DNA of 11,754 nt, taken from positions 1 to 11,754 of the forward strand of contig WOGZ01000616.1 in assembly GCA_009733775.1 (NCBI GenBank). Reading direction: 5' to 3'. The position numbers and the translations under genes were made by a program. Below, one piece after another: positions 7,985-11,754 of this stretch. Numbering within the stretch: position 1 is the first letter of the stretch; each line of letters starts with the position of its first letter. The notes beneath the pieces are model-generated. The model ran no database searches. It was given only the letters and a program-made list of their open reading frames with translations, and was not told the DNA's origin. Source of the DNA: Alectoria sarmentosa. Lineage: Eukaryota > Ascomycota > Lecanoromycetes > Lecanorales > Parmeliaceae.

Positions 7985-8442
7985 TCATGACTTCAGCAGC
8001 TTGTTCCTCTTCTCCCTTCTCTTCAGTCTTTCTACCCTCTTCGCATGCATCTTTTCAGCCATCTTCTCAAAACGCTCTCTCTCTTCTTTCGCTGTTCTCT
8101 TGTCTTTGATCGCTTGTATACGCCTCTAATAGCTTCCTTTCAGCGCTATATGCATATACCTAGATAGCATCTTAACCTACTTGTCTTTCATCCTCTTTCT
8201 CGTCCTTCAACTCCTTCTCCTTTGCCTTCATGGCAGTCATTGCTCTCCGCCCTGCAGTGCGCTTTTCGTACGAGGTTTGCCCGAATTTTGGGCGGAAGGC
8301 GGACTTTTGAGCGTGCCATTGCTTACCTGTATCACGGTCAGTCGAGTCACCCCGAGTGAAATCAGATACGTCGTGAGCTCTTACCATTCTTTCGTAGTCC
8401 CAGAGTTGTCAGTGCGGATACTGTAGGCGCGAGGTGGGACAT
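7985..8442 (-). CDS. CGR1: rRNA-processing protein Cgr1
   Basis: Three exons on the minus strand: 8442-8385, 8326-8181 and 8125-7985. Intron 1 (58 nt, GTAAGA...CAG, CTGAC branch site) splits a Gly codon; intron 2 (55 nt, GTAGGT...TAG) is phase 0. Splicing gives a complete 114-residue protein, the normal size for the family. Family hallmarks are GLRKNGKQWHA at 15-25, AFRP at 29-32, TSYEKR at 37-42, then a continuous Lys/Arg/Glu-rich helix through the ERQ|RRIQAIK junction (66-75) to KMHAKRVERLKRREKRNK. Yeast Cgr1 and Aspergillus CgrA are nucleolar proteins needed for pre-rRNA processing and 60S subunit assembly. The ATG has A at -3. Reading the middle exon alone gives a false start at 8387 and misses both ends. 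It lies divergent to the carrier gene. Confidence 0.95.
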
Positions 8443-8788
8443 AGTATCAACCACTCTGCCCTATCCAGTGACTGAAAAAGATGAGCTGCTAGGATGGGAG
8501 TGGAGCATAGCAATGGTATCGCTCCAGGATGCCAACGTCGCTGTTGTTGCCAAATCGAAAAAACGAAATTTTGCTGGCTCTTCACAAGAGAATCGATGGT
8601 CTTAGAAAGGAAGGTGTAGCGACACAAAGTAACCTTCACGCGAGCAATAATCTCCCATTTCTATAACTCTCAGTCAAATAAAAAAGACTCTGCATTCTCT
8701 GCCGCTATACAGATTTCGGAACTTTCATTACAGCTTAAACGACTTCTTCCAGAGCTTTTCCCCTGATCCACTTTGACTTCTGCTAAGC

Positions 8789-8797
8789 ATGTCCTGA
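8789..8797 (+). promoter_or_regulatory. Two-codon upstream ORF (Met-Ser-stop)
   Basis: ATG TCC TGA lies 155 nt before the ornithine-carrier start. A second minute uORF, ATG CCC AAT TGA (8852-8863), follows. They are the only ATGs I see between here and the main start. They matter only if the transcript begins upstream of them, which cannot be seen. Confidence 0.3.
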
Positions 8798-8874
8798 ACC
8801 TACTCTACTCAACGCTCGCAACCTAGAGTATCGCAACCATCTACAGGTGAGATGCCCAATTGATAACGCTCCAG

Positions 8875-8901
8875 GGCCGTTCTATCTCTTCTAGAACGGC
8901 C
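8875..8901 (+). promoter_or_regulatory. Perfect 10-bp stem-loop in the ornithine-carrier leader
   Basis: GGCCGTTCTA (8875-8884) and TAGAACGGCC (8892-8901) are exact reverse complements with a 7-nt loop, ending 50 nt before the carrier ATG. It could be an RNA hairpin in the 5' leader or a palindromic protein-binding site. A possible leader intron, GTGAGA at 8847 to CAG at 8921 (75 nt), would remove both the hairpin and the second uORF. Confidence 0.55.
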
Positions 8902-8951
8902 ATCAGCCTTGACTTCTTCAGAGACTGGCTTTGTAAGAAGCTGCACCATCG

Positions 8952-9959
8952 ATGACCGACACGGCGGATGGAAGGATAACATCCTTAACAAATAGCAAAG
9001 ATGATCTCCCCCCGAAGCCTGTCAGCGGAAATTCGAGCGACCGTGGAACGGAGGCCTTGAAAGACATCACATTTGGCTCTACAGCTGGTGTAATAGGCAA
9101 ATCGATTGAGTACCCATTCGACACGGTGAAAGTGCGGCTGCAGTCCCAGCTGGACATTTTTCCTCTCCGCTATCAAGGGCCTCTTGATTGCTTCCGGCAG
9201 TCTCTTCGGACAGAAGGCGTCACAGGTTTATACCGCGGTATTAGTGCTCCTTTGGTCGGTGCAGCGATAGAGACGAGTAGTCTCTTTTTCAGTTACCGCA
9301 TCGCTCAAAATGCGCTCCAAGCTACCATCCTCCCACCCACGAACGGCGATCAGCTACCGTTGAGTGCTTTGATAGCCTGCGGAGGAGTAAGCGGCGCTTT
9401 CACAAGCCTCTTACTTACACCGATTGAGCTGGTGAAATGCCAGATGCAAGTTCCGCTTTCACCTTCCAGTGTCCAAGGTGCAGGACCCCTATCGATCATC
9501 ACCTCCAATTTTCGTCACCACGGCATTTTCGGTTTCTGGCATGGGCAGCTGGGAACCCTGATCCGCGAGACGGGAGGCTCAGCAGCTTGGTTCGGAAGCT
9601 ATGAGGGTGTAAGTGCGCTGGTCAGGAAATACAATGCTCGGTATACATCATCGATAGCGAAGACAGTGAAGGAAGATACACTGCCGTTATACCAACAGAT
9701 GCTCGCAGGTGCCGCCGCTGGTGTGAGCTATAATTTCGTCTTCTTCCCTGCCGACACGGTCAAGTCGCGTATGCAAACCGAGGAAGTCAGAGCTGGCGGG
9801 CAAGTACGAAAAACTTTTTGGGTGTCTGGGAAAGCGTTATGGCAACAGCAAGGGATTAGAGGTATGTACAGGGGCTGCGGTATTACGGTGGGAAGGGCCG
9901 CTCCGAGCTCGGCGCTCATCTTTGCCGTTTACGAAGGACTGAGAGGATGGTGGGGATAA
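8952..9959 (+). CDS. amcA: Mitochondrial ornithine carrier (SLC25 family)
   Basis: A single exon encodes 335 residues. It has the three-fold mitochondrial carrier plan with signature motifs PFDTVK (55-60), PIELVK (157-162) and PADTVK (266-271). Conserved glycine-rich segments include YRGISAPLVGAAIETSSLFF (94-113), LIRETGGSAAWFGSYEGVSA and GMYRGCGITVGRAAPSSA. The RE pair at 205-206 sits where amino-acid carriers bear their substrate contact. Overall it fits the Ort1/Arg11 group (Aspergillus AmcA, Neurospora arg-13), which exchanges matrix ornithine for cytosolic substrate across the inner membrane and links mitochondrial ornithine synthesis to cytosolic arginine formation. The first 35 residues are a variable hydrophilic tail without a typical targeting peptide. 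The start follows CACCATCG. No intron is needed. Its leader carries uORFs and a hairpin. Confidence 0.93.
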   Translation: MTDTADGRITSLTNSKDDLPPKPVSGNSSDRGTEALKDITFGSTAGVIGKSIEYPFDTVKVRLQSQLDIFPLRYQGPLDCFRQSLRTEGVTGLYRGISAPLVGAAIETSSLFFSYRIAQNALQATILPPTNGDQLPLSALIACGGVSGAFTSLLLTPIELVKCQMQVPLSPSSVQGAGPLSIITSNFRHHGIFGFWHGQLGTLIRETGGSAAWFGSYEGVSALVRKYNARYTSSIAKTVKEDTLPLYQQMLAGAAAGVSYNFVFFPADTVKSRMQTEEVRAGGQVRKTFWVSGKALWQQQGIRGMYRGCGITVGRAAPSSALIFAVYEGLRGWWG

Positions 9960-11639
9960 TACTCTAAGTAATTGTGGTGGTCGCCAGGCATTTGGATCGA
10001 TGTTCTCGAAAAGATCAGGAAACACCCATGCTCCAAACACTGGCGCTTTTTTCGAGTCATTATATTGTGACAACTACTATCTTGCACCAATCAATTTGGA
10101 CCAATTTTGGACGTCGACAAATCGCATGTATGAATCCACGGCGCTGTTTTTGACCGATAGTAAGGATCTGACAATCCAAAAGATGCGATCTCGAAGGACT
10201 AATACCGGATCATACCGCGAACGCTTTCAGAGTAGCTGGGCCAGGCTGAATCGAACAGGATCCAAAATCAAAACGTATCTGCTGCATAGGTAAATACCGG
10301 ATTTCTCTACCGAGTCCGAGACATGCCAAGGCGATCCAGAATGGTCAGTTGTATATGGGTGGAAAAAAGGTTCTCTGCAACGGCTGTGAGGTGTGTTCAT
10401 GCATGATCGTTGCTCCGAGGTGCTTCTGCTTCATGCAGGGTTGTTCTTTCTTTCCCCCCCAAGGATATTACCAATCATCAGCTTGCGCAGATTAGGTATC
10501 ACCTTATGCAATATGCAGCCAGCATGTCTAATCACCTCTACATGCATAGCAGTGATCCGGAGACAGTCTGTTCAGGCGCAGAGAGATTTCCCTTGCAGAT
10601 ATTGGAGATTTTGACACTCGGTAGTAGCTATGCCGCTAACAGGTTGCCGGGCACACTAAAGCATGTCAGTCTGACGTTAACCACCTCGGCATTGATTAGC
10701 TGGGAGAGGCGGGTTCATGGTGGTGCTTGCTACTTGGAAATGTTCTAGGCTTTTTTTTTTTTGCCTGAGTGGGCGCCACATGGCAGCCTCGAGATTAGCA
10801 TCTTGAGCCACGTTTGAGAGCAGGAGGTGGCTCCGAAGAGGTGGAGTAAGAATTACTTTACCTATAGAGTTTGAGTTTGAGCCGGTTGAAGGGAGCATTG
10901 TTTGAAGAAGGACTGTATTCGTAGAGTGTAGCTGAATAATGAATATTGATAGTCGAGTAGAAATCTTCTGGCTCCGGCGGCTGATAAAGTTACTGTACAA
11001 GATTAAGGTACAAGTGCTTCTTCCGCCAAGCATAAGCGTGGATACGGGATAGCATTGGCAATGTATTGATAATGGAGAAGATGGCGTAAAATAATAATGT
11101 AAAGTAAAAGTAAAGTAAAGTACTTGATGACGTGCATCTGCATCTCAAATTCTCAATGAGCGCGTAAAGTAGCTGAAGCTTCAAGCCTGAAACTGAAACA
11201 CAATCAAGGGCAAGGCGGCTATCGGACAGGCTTGTTCTCCGAGCGTGGGATAATCAATGGGTATAGTGAACCTTGGCTGAGGTACTCTAAAGTACCTTAC
11301 AGTCAAGAGTTTATGTACTTGGGTACTTTACTTTACCATTTAGACTAGGCATTTTATTAGGCTCACTTACCTTACCTACTTACTCGTACACTAGGACTGT
11401 GCTGGATGCTGAACCTCGGAGGTGATGAAGGATTTGGCTGGCAGAAAATGAAACGAGTGATTTTAAAAATCGCTCCTACTTGGTATAGATCTGCGCTGCA
11501 ATGTTATTGTTATTATGATTATGATTCCCAATCTGATGATTATGACTTTCAAGAACAATCTCCGTAAACGCTGGAGCTCTATGTGAAGCTGGGAATCCAT
11601 TGTAAGGTACCTAGACCTGGTGTCGTTTGGTCAGCCTAA
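9960..11639. other. Intergenic region without a supportable gene
   Basis: G+C is ordinary, but no frame on either strand resembles a known protein or can be joined into one by clear splice sites. The two longest forward frames (10000-10293 and 10410-10748) and a reverse frame (10677-11033) have mixed, unpatterned composition and no recognisable motif; a lineage-specific gene is not excluded. Simple tracts are a pyrimidine run at 10439-10460, twelve T at 10751-10762, a GTAAA-type microsatellite at 11099-11123 and an ATT/ATG-rich stretch at about 11501-11550. The 3' untranslated region of the carrier must lie at the left end. Confidence 0.5.
11110..11336. repeat. Region bounded by a 14-bp inverted repeat
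   Basis: GTAAAGTAAAGTAC at 11110-11123 and its exact reverse complement GTACTTTACTTTAC at 11323-11336 bound a 227-bp segment. The left copy is part of a short GTAAA microsatellite, which makes chance pairing more likely. No coding frame lies between them. Confidence 0.5.
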
Positions 11640-11754
11640 TTTCTCTCCCCCCATTTCATTTTCTGGCAGTTGGTTAACCCTCGTCCCTCTTCTCCTCCTT
11701 TTTCCCCTTTTTCCCGTCGATCGCGCGTCCCCCTTCCCCCCCCCCTCTAAACCC
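11640..11754 (+). promoter_or_regulatory. Pyrimidine-rich tract, possible promoter of a gene beyond the right edge
   Basis: The last 115 bases are dominated by C and T on the plus strand, with runs such as CTCTCCCCCC and ten C at 11736-11745. Long CT tracts often precede transcription starts in filamentous fungi, so a plus-strand gene may begin just outside the window. No start codon or splice site is visible to confirm it. Confidence 0.3.

Larger units (their letters stand above)
8443..8951. promoter_or_regulatory. Divergent promoter region of CGR1 and the ornithine carrier
   Basis: These 509 bases separate the two start codons, which point away from each other, so both promoters must lie here. 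On the CGR1 side are GATGAGCT (8480-8487), matching eight bases of the yeast PAC element, and GAAATTTT (8565-8572), one base off the RRPE core; both are associated with ribosome-biogenesis genes in yeast. The carrier side holds two minute uORFs and a strong stem-loop, listed separately. Assignments are by position and motif resemblance only. Confidence 0.45.

Noticed and set aside
7337..7990. Forward frames antisense to the first exon of the coiled-coil gene
   Set aside because: They are the complement of the low-complexity His/Pro-rich exon and have no features of their own.
8172..8387. A 71-residue protein starting at 8387 on the minus strand
   Set aside because: Its ATG straddles the intron 1 donor and its end reads into intron 2; the spliced CGR1 model explains the conserved core better.
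10000..10748. Two forward open frames of 97 and 112 codons
   Set aside because: No motif, no plausible splice link between them and no recognisable homology; kept only as part of the intergenic description.
11745..11754. Possible telomeric repeat at the right edge (CTCTAAACCC)
   Set aside because: Only one TAAACCC-like unit is present, with no tandem repetition; it is more likely chance within a pyrimidine-rich tract.

Overview
The window looks like nuclear DNA of a filamentous ascomycete (Pezizomycotina). The genes carry short GT-AG introns (51-136 nt) with CTGAC/CTGAT- or CTAAT-like branch points. The predicted proteins resemble fungal ELMO/CED-12, Cgr1 and mitochondrial ornithine carrier proteins. 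An extremely AT-rich, repeat-filled block abuts normal gene-bearing DNA, as in genomes shaped by repeat-induced point mutation (RIP). The genus cannot be named from sequence alone.

Layout. 1 to about 2960 is AT-rich with no credible gene. It holds a diverged tandem array (279-832), an inverted repeat with 107-bp arms (971-1077 / 1596-1702) and a second with 154-bp arms (2317-2470 / 2863-3016). Arm differences are almost all transitions, mostly biased toward A/T in one arm. 3181-3478 holds two 78-bp direct copies carrying sequences like RNA polymerase III boxes. 3531-4150 is intergenic DNA and the leader of the first gene. 4151-6449 (+) is a three-exon ELMO/CED-12 gene. Convergent to it, 6615-7821 (-) is a two-exon gene for an uncharacterised coiled-coil, single-pass membrane protein. 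Behind it in the same orientation, 7985-8442 (-) is a three-exon CGR1 gene for a nucleolar rRNA-processing protein. This gene matters because none of its exons looks convincing alone; splicing gives a complete 114-residue Cgr1. A 509-bp divergent intergenic region separates CGR1 from an intronless mitochondrial ornithine carrier gene (8952-9959, +). 9960-11754 has no gene I can support; it carries GTAC-centred repeats and ends in a pyrimidine-rich tract that may be the promoter of a gene beyond the window.

The four genes are ordinary chromosomal genes with unrelated jobs: Rho/Rac GTPase signalling, an unknown membrane role, 60S ribosome assembly and arginine metabolism. They do not form a cluster. 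The least explained signals are the two inverted repeats with their transition-only decay, a GC-rich hairpin whose stem is preserved in a decayed copy, the Pol III-box duplication, and a 10-bp perfect stem-loop with minute upstream ORFs in the ornithine-carrier leader. I saw no clear sign of a wholly new multi-gene system.
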